This document shows positions 35,170-43,255 of a DNA stretch of 64,000 nt, one piece after another. Positions within the stretch are counted from its first letter, which is position 1, and the number at the start of each line of letters is the position of its first letter. A model generated the notes under the pieces. The model worked only from the letters and a program-made list of their open reading frames with translations. It was not told the origin of the DNA and made no database searches. Origin of the DNA: Nostoc sp. CHAB 5824. Lineage in GTDB: Bacteria; Cyanobacteriota; Cyanobacteriia; Cyanobacteriales; Nostocaceae. The translations under genes and the position numbers were made by a program. The stretch covers positions 248,001 through 312,000 of the forward strand of contig NZ_JAIVFT010000002.1 in NCBI RefSeq assembly GCF_020829665.1. Reading direction: 5' to 3'.

Positions 35170-37329
35170 GGGTAACAGCGGCCCTAGTTGCTCTTGTCCA
35201 TTTACGGCTAAATCGCTGTGACACAAATAAACTCTCTCGGATACACGAGACAGTAAATCTGTCAAAATCCTTTGCAGTCTTTGTTCTTCTGCCAATTTTT
35301 CATCTTCTGCTGTCCAAGGTTCGCCTAATCTGTCTTGCAGAAAAAACGGCGCACCGAACAAAGTTGCTGCACCACCTTTCGCCCATAGAGGTGAACCAGC
35401 ATCCAGCCAAAAATGCCAACGGTGCGATCGCCTACTAGATCGGTATTGAAATATAGTTGCTAAGGTGACAGCCTTTCTGGCTCCACCAATGGGACGCACA
35501 GGGTAGGGGTTGGCGGTGATTGTACCACGTCGCAGCAATTGAATAAATTCAATAATAGTTGTCTGAGGCGTTGTCTCAACTGGGGCAATTTGTCGTAATC
35601 TGGTGTCAATTTCCCAGTAGTGTTGGGCAGTTTCTAATAATTCTCGTAATGCTGCTAGTTGTTCGTAAGGAAGATTGCTACCATTCCATAAAAAACGCTG
35701 AATTGCCCTGTCTAAAAGGGAAATGGGACTAGGGATTAAACGCAGTTCTTGTTGTGATCGCTGCTGTTCTAACCACTGCAATATCTCATTATAGGCTGTA
35801 GTAGCTGCATAGCCGATTCTATCCCAGCGCTCGAAGGCTGATACTGGTAGCAAGTTGGGGCGATCGGGATGGGGTACAAAGCAGTAATCTGCAATCAAAC
35901 CAGCACGTACCGGGTCAATATCGGTAGAGACGCGATTAATCGCGTCTGTACTAGAGACACGATTAATCGCGTCTCTAGAGGTTTCTGGTAGTTGTTGCTT
36001 CCTGCTCAATACAACTAGCATTTCTGCCACGGCATCCCGGTCTACGAGGCGTCCCAAGCCGGGATAAACTAGTGCCAGCATGGTGAGTAATGCGCGAATG
36101 ACGGGTGAACTAATTAGGGGACGTTGGTCATTAAGGGATTCTACCTGGATGTTTTGCTTGACGAGGATTTCTACTAGAGTATAACGAGCGATCGCATCTA
36201 AACCTGGTGCAATAATCACCACTTGTTCTGGTTGTACTTCCTGTGATTGGATGGCATTAGCAATTACCTCGGCTGTTTGTCGCAATAGTTGAGCGCGGGA
36301 GGTGGTTTGGATTGAATGTACTGTCTTTGGTAGGCTTGACAGTGCCATTGGTTCTGTAACCAATTCCACCATCTGTTGAGTGAGTTGCTCTCCCAGAGAC
36401 TCTGGAGGCGGCCCGGTCAAGATTTCTACCCGACAACGCTCTGCCAATCCTTCTAGATAATTGGGGTCTGCTCCCAATCCCAATCGCACTGCACCATCGG
36501 AATTGTAACTAAATGCCCCGACTGCACCTTGATCTAACAGCAACTCAAACAAAAGACGCGCTACGCTAGGATAATCATCTACATCATCCGCCAGTACCGC
36601 CTGATAGCGTTTAATTAGATGCTGTTGGTAATTGCGATCGCTTAACAAGTGCTGACTATAAAGTTCAGTAATAATCCCATAAGTTAGTAACCCCCTCTCT
36701 AAACACCAATTACGCCAATCTAGGAGCAAAGAGGCTAGAAATTCCGGCTCTAAATTTGTAGTGTTCTCCCCCAAGCCCCTTGCCAAAATCTGGGCAATAT
36801 CTTCGCAAGGTGTACCACTGTAAGCTGCTAATTGCAATAAGTCTAAAATGCGACGCACCAAGCGAGATTCATTCACTCCCGCAGCACGTAAAATTTCTTC
36901 GTCTAATTGGGGACGCCAGAGTTTGGTTGCTAACTCTTGTTCCGTTTCTGGGCGCAATCTTACTGGAAACTGTGCTTTCAGGTTCAACGAGTTAATTAGT
37001 AACGGCCAAAATAAAATAACTTCATCCTGGAAAAAGCCTAGTGGCGTCTTGGCACGAACCGGATATTTCCCTAATGTAGATGTAACAATTATGTCTCCCA
37101 ATTCACGACGATTATCATCATTGGCAGCTAAGACTAAAACTCCTGGCTCTGTTTGTTTAAGATATAAAAATTCGGGTACATGACCACCCTTTTTCCGTCC
37201 TTGTTTTTTAGTATAAAATGATTCAGTATGCTGCTTCTCAGGTTGTACCCAATTACAAAATTGCTCTACCAAGCGAGCCGTCTTACCACTGCGGCTAGTG
37301 CCAACAATCCAAACCGAATGAGAAACCAC
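35116..37329 (-). CDS. AddB/UvrD-like superfamily 1 helicase-type ATPase
   Basis: A 737-residue protein. The P-loop VGTSRSGKTARLVEQF is at about 9-24. Later VLADDVDDYPSVARLLFELL looks like Walker B with an acidic cluster, and VVIIAPGLDAIARYTLVEIL, NDQRPLISSPVIRALLTMLA resemble the UvrD C-terminal domain. The overall plan recalls AddB/RecB-like helicases or 'recombinase family' proteins of cyanobacteria. It carries an 18-codon insert (SRDAINRVS, STDAINRVS) from a doubled palindromic repeat at 35924-35977. No nuclease domain is seen. It has a partial duplicate at 34301-34459. Confidence 0.75.
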   Translation of the reverse strand: MVSHSVWIVGTSRSGKTARLVEQFCNWVQPEKQHTESFYTKKQGRKKGGHVPEFLYLKQTEPGVLVLAANDDNRRELGDIIVTSTLGKYPVRAKTPLGFFQDEVILFWPLLINSLNLKAQFPVRLRPETEQELATKLWRPQLDEEILRAAGVNESRLVRRILDLLQLAAYSGTPCEDIAQILARGLGENTTNLEPEFLASLLLDWRNWCLERGLLTYGIITELYSQHLLSDRNYQQHLIKRYQAVLADDVDDYPSVARLLFELLLDQGAVGAFSYNSDGAVRLGLGADPNYLEGLAERCRVEILTGPPPESLGEQLTQQMVELVTEPMALSSLPKTVHSIQTTSRAQLLRQTAEVIANAIQSQEVQPEQVVIIAPGLDAIARYTLVEILVKQNIQVESLNDQRPLISSPVIRALLTMLALVYPGLGRLVDRDAVAEMLVVLSRKQQLPETSRDAINRVSSTDAINRVSTDIDPVRAGLIADYCFVPHPDRPNLLPVSAFERWDRIGYAATTAYNEILQWLEQQRSQQELRLIPSPISLLDRAIQRFLWNGSNLPYEQLAALRELLETAQHYWEIDTRLRQIAPVETTPQTTIIEFIQLLRRGTITANPYPVRPIGGARKAVTLATIFQYRSSRRSHRWHFWLDAGSPLWAKGGAATLFGAPFFLQDRLGEPWTAEDEKLAEEQRLQRILTDLLSRVSERVYLCHSDLAVNGQEQLGPLLPLVNACVTVISEAAANQG
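35924..35977. repeat. Two adjacent palindromes inserted in frame in a gene
   Basis: The first is 35924-35951 (arms GTAGAGACGC and GCGTCTGTAC around GATTAATC). The second is 35952-35977 (TAGAGACACGATTAATCGCG then TCTCTA). Total 54 bp, a multiple of three, so the host gene reads through as two INRVS units. It is the same family as 5085-5112. Confidence 0.9.
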
Positions 37330-37416
37330 GAACTTTCTCCTTGTAGATTTGTTAGTATACCTCGTGCGTTAACTTAAGGTTAAGAATCACCAAATAATGC
37401 TGGATGATTGTCTCCA

Positions 37417-38760
37417 ATGAAAAACTCTGTTTTTAGCCAAAAAATCTATTCTTTCTTACTTGATACTTACCGATGGTACTTACAAACTCCTGAACGTTCT
37501 TTACATCAAGCTTACGATGCAGCATTAAAGATTAAGGAAATAGAAAATAAGCATTTCAATGGTAATAAAATAGACATTGACTCAGCCATGTACAGTAACA
37601 GCGTGATGGATTATTTTGAGTCAGACTTAAATAAGCTATTAAAAACTGCCAAAATGCGGCTGACAGAGTTTAGAGCAAGCCGTTGGTTTCTAAATGAAGA
37701 GAATCAAAAAGCTGCTCAAAAAGCAGGTATAGAGCATCCCAGCCCTTCTTTGGTTTTGGAAAAGCTTAACTTTATCGATCAAGTTATATCCAAATACACA
37801 ATAATTCCTGAACAAATAACTTCCAAAGCTTTAGTGGCCAAACCTCCAAATATACCAGTTGATGTGATATCTGACGACAAGTTGCTGCGTGTTAACGCTC
37901 CAATGTTACCACCAAAAATACCAACTCAAGGCTTGGATAAAAGGCCAAAACCAAAGCGTAAAGCAGATACAATGGGCGTTTTACCCCGCTCTATTTTAAG
38001 TACTATCACTCGTCTGCAAGTTGAATTAGACCCTAATTCTGAGCAAGAGGTAATTCAGAATTTTCGTCAAGCTCAAAGAAGAACAATAATATCTATCAGG
38101 TTTATTTTACTATTAATTATCGTACCACTTTTAACGCATCAAATAGCAAAAGCTTTCGTAGTAGGGCCACTTGTTGAGGAGTTTAGAGAGACTGAGCAAA
38201 TACAGATATTTCTCAATTCCGAAATGGAAGAGGAAGCCCTTGTGGAATTACACAGATTTGAAGAAAAACTCAAGTTTGAAAATCTCATTACAAAAGCCCC
38301 TCCACTCTTGCCTGAGCGGATGGAAATTGAACTGAAAAACAGGGCTGTTGAACTTGCTGAAGAATTTCGTAACGAAAGCTCTAATGCTATAAAGAATGTT
38401 TTTGCAGATATTTTCTCAGTTGTCGCTTTTATCTGGCTTTTAGTCGTCAGCAAGTCTTCTATTGCTGTAATCAAAGATTTCTTTGATCATATTGTCTATG
38501 GACTTAGTGATAGTGCCAAAGCATTTATCATTATTTTGTTTACCGATATATTTGTTGGTTTCCACTCTCCTCATGGCTGGGAAGTGCTTCTAGAAGGTGT
38601 ATCGCGTCATTGGGGATTACCAGCAAATCGAGATTTTATTTTCTTATTTATTGCTACATTTCCAGTGATTTTAGATACAATTTTCAAATACTGGATATTC
38701 CGATATTTGAACCGAATATCGCCTTCCGCAGTTGCCACTTACCGTAATATGAATGAATGA
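37417..38760 (+). CDS. pcxA: Proton extrusion protein PcxA (CemA family)
   Basis: A 447-residue cyanobacterial homologue of chloroplast CemA. I start at the ATG at 37417 (MKNSVFSQKIYSFLLDTYRW); an in-frame codon 9 bp upstream is possible. The N-terminal about 210 residues are soluble. Then comes RRTIISIRFILLLIIVPLLT, a conserved LVEEFRETEQIQIFLNSEME loop, and further membrane segments (FSVVAFIWLLVVSKSSIAVI, KAFIIILFTDIFVGFHSPHG, FLFIATFPVILDTIFKYWIF). HSPHGWE and the C-terminus RYLNRISPSAVATYRNMN are family signatures. PcxA takes part in light-induced proton extrusion across the plasma membrane. Confidence 0.9.
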   Translation: MKNSVFSQKIYSFLLDTYRWYLQTPERSLHQAYDAALKIKEIENKHFNGNKIDIDSAMYSNSVMDYFESDLNKLLKTAKMRLTEFRASRWFLNEENQKAAQKAGIEHPSPSLVLEKLNFIDQVISKYTIIPEQITSKALVAKPPNIPVDVISDDKLLRVNAPMLPPKIPTQGLDKRPKPKRKADTMGVLPRSILSTITRLQVELDPNSEQEVIQNFRQAQRRTIISIRFILLLIIVPLLTHQIAKAFVVGPLVEEFRETEQIQIFLNSEMEEEALVELHRFEEKLKFENLITKAPPLLPERMEIELKNRAVELAEEFRNESSNAIKNVFADIFSVVAFIWLLVVSKSSIAVIKDFFDHIVYGLSDSAKAFIIILFTDIFVGFHSPHGWEVLLEGVSRHWGLPANRDFIFLFIATFPVILDTIFKYWIFRYLNRISPSAVATYRNMNE

Positions 38761-38869
38761 AATTTTTGGTATTGAAGAAAACTTTTGTGCTGTAAAAACA
38801 TGAAATTATTTGTGATTTTTGATTTTTGAATTTGAGGGAATGGGATAATCTCAAAAACTTTTAATTTTG

Positions 38870-40162
38870 ATGAAAAAGACACTTACTATGGTAGGAAAGT
38901 TTAGCAGAGTTATTGCCATCAGCTTACCTGTAGTTTTGTCAATTTTCCTGGTGCGTATGCAATCTTTGGCGCATCAGGAACTTAGCCCACCTGAATGTCG
39001 TGTGAAAAAGTGGGATATACCAGTTTCCTTGACTGCTGAAAATCAAGATGCATTTACACAAAAGCAAAAAATACCATTAATCCAGAGACTGCCAGTTACT
39101 TGTTGTCAAGGTGATAGCTCTTGTTTAGATGAAGCTATATATGGACAAATACCAAACAAAAAGGCGCTGATAAGTGCGATCGCTCGCAGTCTCCAATACC
39201 TGCAAACAACTAATGCTGCGGCTGCTTATCAAAACTATCAAGTGGCTGGCATTACGCGCGATCGCGTCATCAAAAGCTTGAAAAGATTCCGCGAACTCCT
39301 ATTAAAAACTAATTCTGCAACAGAATTACATCAAGCTACCCTGCGGGAATTTGTTCTTTACCAGTCAGTCGGTAAAGACACCAAAGGTTTCGTTTTATTC
39401 ACTGCCTATTATGAACCGCTTTATGCAGCTAGCCGCGTCCCCACAGCAGAATATCGTTATCCTGTTTATCGATTACCTCCTGATTTAAACTTTTGGACTA
39501 AACCTCATCCTACCCGCGAAGAATTAGAAGGAGCAGATGGTTTGTCTGGTGCAAAAGGGAAATTACGAGGATTAGAGTTGTTTTGGTTTCGCGATCGCCT
39601 CGAACCATATTTAGCTCAAATTCAGGGTTCAGCCAGGCTTCAGCTTCCCGATGGGACTCAAACAACAATCGGCTATGCTGGTCATATTGCTTATAACTAC
39701 AAAAGCATTGGGCGAGAATTAGCGAATGATGGCAAACTACCGCTAGAAGGTATGACTATGCCAATTATTCTCGACTATTTCCAAAAGCATCCCCAAGAAT
39801 TAAATATTTATATTCCGCGCGATCGCAGTTTTGTTTTTTTTCAAGAAAACCACGGTGAACCAGCCCAAGGTTCTATCAATGTACCACTCACAGCAGAGCG
39901 TTCTATCGCTACAGATAAATCTCTCATGCCTCCTGGTGCTTTAGCGTTAATTCGCGCTTCCATTCCCTTTGCTAATCCTACCGGAAAAATCGAGGAACGC
40001 ATCGTTAGTCGCTATGTTCTTGACCAAGATACCGGAGGTGCAATTAAAGGTGCAGGTAGGGTAGATTATTTTTTAGGTACTGGGAAATTAGCAGGCGATC
40101 GCGCTGGTGTTACAGTCAGCAATGGACAATTATTTTATCTATTACTCAAGCCTAAGAATTAA
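38870..40162 (+). CDS. mltA: Membrane-bound lytic murein transglycosylase A (MltA)
   Basis: A 430-residue protein with an N-terminal hydrophobic segment (FSRVIAISLPVVLSIFLV). FTAYYEPLYAASRVPTAEYR and YPVYRLPPDL are the start of the MltA barrel, then LELFWFRDRLEPYLAQIQGS and the catalytic 3D domain DQDTGGAIKGAGRVDYFLGT, with the three conserved aspartates (D-x-D-x-G and D near GxGxxD). It cleaves peptidoglycan to anhydromuropeptides. No lipobox is obvious. It lies 2.1 kb before the T4SS-like cluster; peptidoglycan cutting is needed for such machines, but gene spacing does not support a shared operon. Confidence 0.9.
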   Translation: MKKTLTMVGKFSRVIAISLPVVLSIFLVRMQSLAHQELSPPECRVKKWDIPVSLTAENQDAFTQKQKIPLIQRLPVTCCQGDSSCLDEAIYGQIPNKKALISAIARSLQYLQTTNAAAAYQNYQVAGITRDRVIKSLKRFRELLLKTNSATELHQATLREFVLYQSVGKDTKGFVLFTAYYEPLYAASRVPTAEYRYPVYRLPPDLNFWTKPHPTREELEGADGLSGAKGKLRGLELFWFRDRLEPYLAQIQGSARLQLPDGTQTTIGYAGHIAYNYKSIGRELANDGKLPLEGMTMPIILDYFQKHPQELNIYIPRDRSFVFFQENHGEPAQGSINVPLTAERSIATDKSLMPPGALALIRASIPFANPTGKIEERIVSRYVLDQDTGGAIKGAGRVDYFLGTGKLAGDRAGVTVSNGQLFYLLLKPKN

Positions 40163-40278
40163 ATACACTTGCATTTTAATACTAAGAATCCCAACTTTTT
40201 AGAGAAGTCGGGATTCTTAATCTTTCGGCGTAAATGAAGTACACATTCTAAATCAATGAAACGCTTGCGGTATAGCAA

Positions 40279-40413
40279 TCAATACAGTTCGGTTAAGGTG
40301 CACAGTCTAAAGATCCCCCTTAGTCCCCCTTTTTAAGGGGGAAATAGAGCCATTTTTAGCCCCCCTTTTTAAGGGGGGTTGGGGGGATCGAGTCTTATCC
40401 GAACCGTATTGGT
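40279..40413. repeat. Nested palindromic element (MITE-like)
   Basis: Outer arms CAATACAGTTCGGTTAAG (40279 on) and CTTATCCGAACCGTATTG pair with few mismatches. Inside is a second palindrome at about 40310-40389: AGATCCCCCTTAGTCCCCCT, TTTTAAGGGGG, then CCCCCCTTTTTAAGGGGGGT, TGGGGGGATC. The inner element recurs at 46941-47019 and the outer arm alone at about 30574. No coding capacity, so if mobile it depends on a transposase elsewhere. Confidence 0.85.
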
Positions 40414-40442
40414 ATAGTAATTAAGAATTACAAATTGCGGTA

Positions 40443-40676
40443 CTAGGCTTCTATATCCATTTCAGCATCGTCATCGTCATGATCGTAAGGGATATCGTCA
40501 AGGTCTATCATTTCTGAAATTTCTTCTACTTCATTTAAATACTCAGATTCTTGATGTTCCCGCTCTATGAGACGACCAGTTGACTTTAACCATTCTAAGA
40601 GAATAAATTCATTACTTGTACGAATTACAGGCGCTCGCTGGTTACGAGGTTCTTCACGCAAAGGACTTGTAGGCAT
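40443..40676 (-). CDS. DUF3134 family small acidic protein
   Basis: A 77-residue protein. PLREEPRNQRAPVI at the N-terminus, LEWLKSTGRLIEREHQESEY in the middle and an Asp-rich tail (YDHDDDDAEMDIE) match the cyanobacteria-specific DUF3134 family as I recall it. Function is unknown. It is monocistronic, with 200 bp to the next gene upstream. Confidence 0.8.
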   Translation of the reverse strand: MPTSPLREEPRNQRAPVIRTSNEFILLEWLKSTGRLIEREHQESEYLNEVEEISEMIDLDDIPYDHDDDDAEMDIEA

Positions 40677-40879
40677 AAAAAAAACTCACTTTAAATTATA
40701 GATCACTGTGCAAAAATAGCAAAATCGTACACTAGGGTTAAAAGCCTTGTATAACAAGTCTTTTCTCAACAGATGAAATATGAAGCATTGAGTTTTTTAT
40801 TCTCTTGTCCATCTAGTTACTTACCATTAGAATGTTTTCGCGTCAGTCTTAAATAATAAATATTCAAGCGGACACGATG

Positions 40880-41305
40880 TCACAAGGCATTTGGCAGTTT
40901 GACGATTTCATACATATCAGAAGGTAATGCAGACAATCTGTTCGCTACAGCGACTGCATCAGCTAAGTTGCTAAACTGACACCGGACAATTTCTTGTCCA
41001 TTTCCTGAAGGGAATCGCTTCCTAGCTTTGTTAGATACAGCACAAATAATCGCTAAAGCTTTGGCGAATCCATCTTTTGTCAATATTGTTTCTTTAGCGA
41101 ACCCTTCAACAGGGATAAGGCAGACCTCAAAACGATAGCCAGGTCTGGGAGAAACAGCTATGTCAATATAGGGTTTATCTTCTTTCCTGATTCTGCGTAA
41201 ATATTGGGCAGTCGAATTAGTATCGTGCAAATCAGTCCCAAGGGCATAAGTAAAAAAGCAATCTTCTGTGAGTGACTCAGGACGGGTAATTATATCCGTT
41301 GGCAT
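40880..41305 (-). CDS. Hypothetical protein, soluble
   Basis: A 141-residue protein that I do not recognise. It begins MPTDIITRPESLTEDCFFTY and has YIDIAVSPRPGYRFEVCLIP, KDGFAKALAIICAVSNKARK and IVRCQFSNLADAVAVANRLS. No signal or membrane segment. Predicted alternating strands and helices suggest a small alpha/beta domain. It lies just upstream, and on the opposite strand, of the long spacer before the T4SS-like cluster; a shared role cannot be shown. Confidence 0.5.
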   Translation of the reverse strand: MPTDIITRPESLTEDCFFTYALGTDLHDTNSTAQYLRRIRKEDKPYIDIAVSPRPGYRFEVCLIPVEGFAKETILTKDGFAKALAIICAVSNKARKRFPSGNGQEIVRCQFSNLADAVAVANRLSALPSDMYEIVKLPNAL

Positions 41306-42250
41306 AAGTTTAAGTAGTAATCGTATATTATTTGGGCTGGCGACACACTCAACTTGTCAGTTCAATTAGCATATTCTTGGACAGTGAGATGTATCAGTTT
41401 TACACGAAATATTCCAATACAGTTGGGCTAACTAAAAAATCTCAATTTTTGCAATGCTGAAGACTCTTATCTTTAAAGGATACATTGGCAATATAAACTG
41501 ACATAAAACACCTCCAGAATCAAAGGGTGTAGAGATTTAGATTCGGAGAAGTGTCTATATAGTCAGTTACATGACCGAAAATATTTCTCAACTATCTAAT
41601 TATAACATAGTTGACGGTTAAACTTTTTTCAACTCTTATAACCCATAGATATTAGGCATATTACGCCACTCACAACAGTAAGTTGTATTGAATTCCGACT
41701 TTTAGATAACTAAATACGCTTAGTAATTAGTTTCAATTTTTACCAAAAATAGTTAAGAATAGAGAATAAATACTTAATCTAATCGCTTTATGTAGTAGTG
41801 TCCATAGAACTTAAGATATGTCAGTATTAGATATAACTATCTAGGTGCAAATGTTTGTATGAATAATACTGTTAACCTTGCTAGGTCTTACTTACATGGT
41901 CTTATGAAGGTTAAAGACAAAACTGATACTTTAATATGCTTCCAAACATTATCTCCCATTTTTACCGCATTCCCCAACCTCTAAGTGAGCCTAAATCGCT
42001 TAGAGGGTAAAACTTGAGGAGAACTGTGGGATTTCTGGTTTGAGGCTCAAAACCTAGCTTCTCAAAGTATGCATACTTGCTTTTAAATAAATATTAATAT
42101 TTGTTTAACCAAATAATAGTTGTATATAATGTAAAACCTTACTGCAAGTTCAGAAATTTGATCAAAAATAAATGTTAAATCATGTTAAATTGATTTACAT
42201 TGTAAATTTTTAGACAAGCAACACTCAAGTACACCATAGGAAAATTAGCA
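41306..42250. other. 945-bp AT-rich gene-free region before the T4SS-like cluster
   Basis: No open frame, no dispersed repeat and no RNA structure that I can defend. It is very AT-rich, more so towards the right end (TTTGTTTAACCAAATAATAG, ATTTACATTGTAAATTTTTA). The latter contains a palindrome AATTTACATTGTAAATT-like at 42190-42210. It probably holds the promoter and regulator sites of the cluster. Confidence 0.5.
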
Positions 42251-42868
42251 ATGTCTAGACAAAGTTCTCACGAGAGAAACTTTTTCAAAGCTTTAACTGG
42301 TAGCGCACTCAAAGGATCTCAAAAGTTAAGACTGGGGCTAAAATCCAGCTTGATTATTCTGGTGGAATCTGTACCCTTTTTGATTGCTTGTGCTGTACTT
42401 GTAAGCGTTATCAGCCTAAAAAGTCCTATTTTGCTTTTTTGTTTACTAGTTGGTAGTTTAATTACAGTCATCACCCAGCAAATTGGGCAGCAAGTGAATT
42501 TACCAAGGCGATCGCTAATATTATTACAAATCTTAGCAGCAGCCGTAATTCTGAGTTTGTATTGGTTAGACTGGTTTGCAGCCCCCGCACAAGCACAGTT
42601 TTTTGGGGAAGCTGAAAGGTTTTTCAAAAGAAACTTAGGTGGTGCAGCAACAGCTGGTGGTGGTAGCGAGACAGCAATAAGTTTGATATTTAATGTGTTG
42701 CGGGCGATTTACTTACTCTATATTGCAATTTCTCTAGTTGGTGTGATTAACGCAGTGCGTAAAGACGAAGATTGGCAAAGCATTGCCAGAACTCCCCTAT
42801 TAGTCGTTGTTGCTGTTACCATTGCTGATGTACTCACACGCTTTGTAATTGGGCCACAAGGGCAGTAA
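42251..42868 (+). CDS. VirB2-like pilin precursor with long membrane leader
   Basis: A 205-residue protein, first of the T4SS-like cluster. The C-terminal half fits VirB2/TrbC pilins: a probable cleavage site in APAQAQ-FF (about residue 117), then a Gly-rich loop (NLGGAATAGGG) and two membrane segments (ISLIFNVLRAIYLLYIAISL and TPLLVVVAVTIADVLTRFVI) joined by a short basic loop (RKDEDWQS). Unlike normal prepilins the leader is about 115 residues with three hydrophobic stretches (LIILVESVPFLIACAVLVSV, ILLFCLLVGSLITVITQQ, LILLQILAAAVILSLYWLDW). The pilin role is inferred from topology and neighbours. Confidence 0.6.
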   Translation: MSRQSSHERNFFKALTGSALKGSQKLRLGLKSSLIILVESVPFLIACAVLVSVISLKSPILLFCLLVGSLITVITQQIGQQVNLPRRSLILLQILAAAVILSLYWLDWFAAPAQAQFFGEAERFFKRNLGGAATAGGGSETAISLIFNVLRAIYLLYIAISLVGVINAVRKDEDWQSIARTPLLVVVAVTIADVLTRFVIGPQGQ

Positions 42869-42886
42869 ATAATTTAGATATTTCAA

Positions 42887-43255
42887 ATGTCTCAAGAGCG
42901 GGAACAAGAATTTCGTCCAGTCAATCAGGTTCTAGGAAGCCAACCTTCATTAGGGCCAATCCCTGCCGATCAAATTCTTCCTTGGACGGTAATTGCCTTA
43001 GCCTCCTACTTTATTATCAATGGAATTTTTGGGGGGATTTTCCAAGAAGAGTTTCAAAAATGGTTGTGGACAATATTAATGACTGGTTGGGGAATAGGAA
43101 CTTGGTGGATTTTAACTGGTGGTAGGAGTTGGAGTTTTTTAAGTAAATTTATTGGCGTTCCCGCTTGGACAAGAGGCTTTGCTCGTTATCAAAGCTTATT
43201 GGAAGTTAACCATGAAGCAAAAAATCGGAAAACAAAGCGTCGGCGCCGGAAATGA
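42887..43255 (+). CDS. VirB3-like small membrane protein
   Basis: A 122-residue protein with N-terminal cytoplasmic tail (FRPVNQVLGSQPSLGPIPAD) and two close hydrophobic segments (LPWTVIALASYFIINGIFGG and FQKWLWTILMTGWGIGTWWI), then a basic tail ending NRKTKRRRRK. Size, topology and position between a VirB2-like gene and a VirB4-like ATPase gene match VirB3/TraL. The 3' end overlaps the next gene's start by 44 bp, so translation is probably coupled. Sequence motifs alone would not identify it. Confidence 0.6.
   Translation: MSQEREQEFRPVNQVLGSQPSLGPIPADQILPWTVIALASYFIINGIFGGIFQEEFQKWLWTILMTGWGIGTWWILTGGRSWSFLSKFIGVPAWTRGFARYQSLLEVNHEAKNRKTKRRRRK

Noticed and set aside
38870..42868. mltA as the VirB1 member of the T4SS-like cluster
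   Set aside because: MltA is a housekeeping transglycosylase family, two minus-strand genes lie between, and a 945-bp spacer separates it from the cluster.
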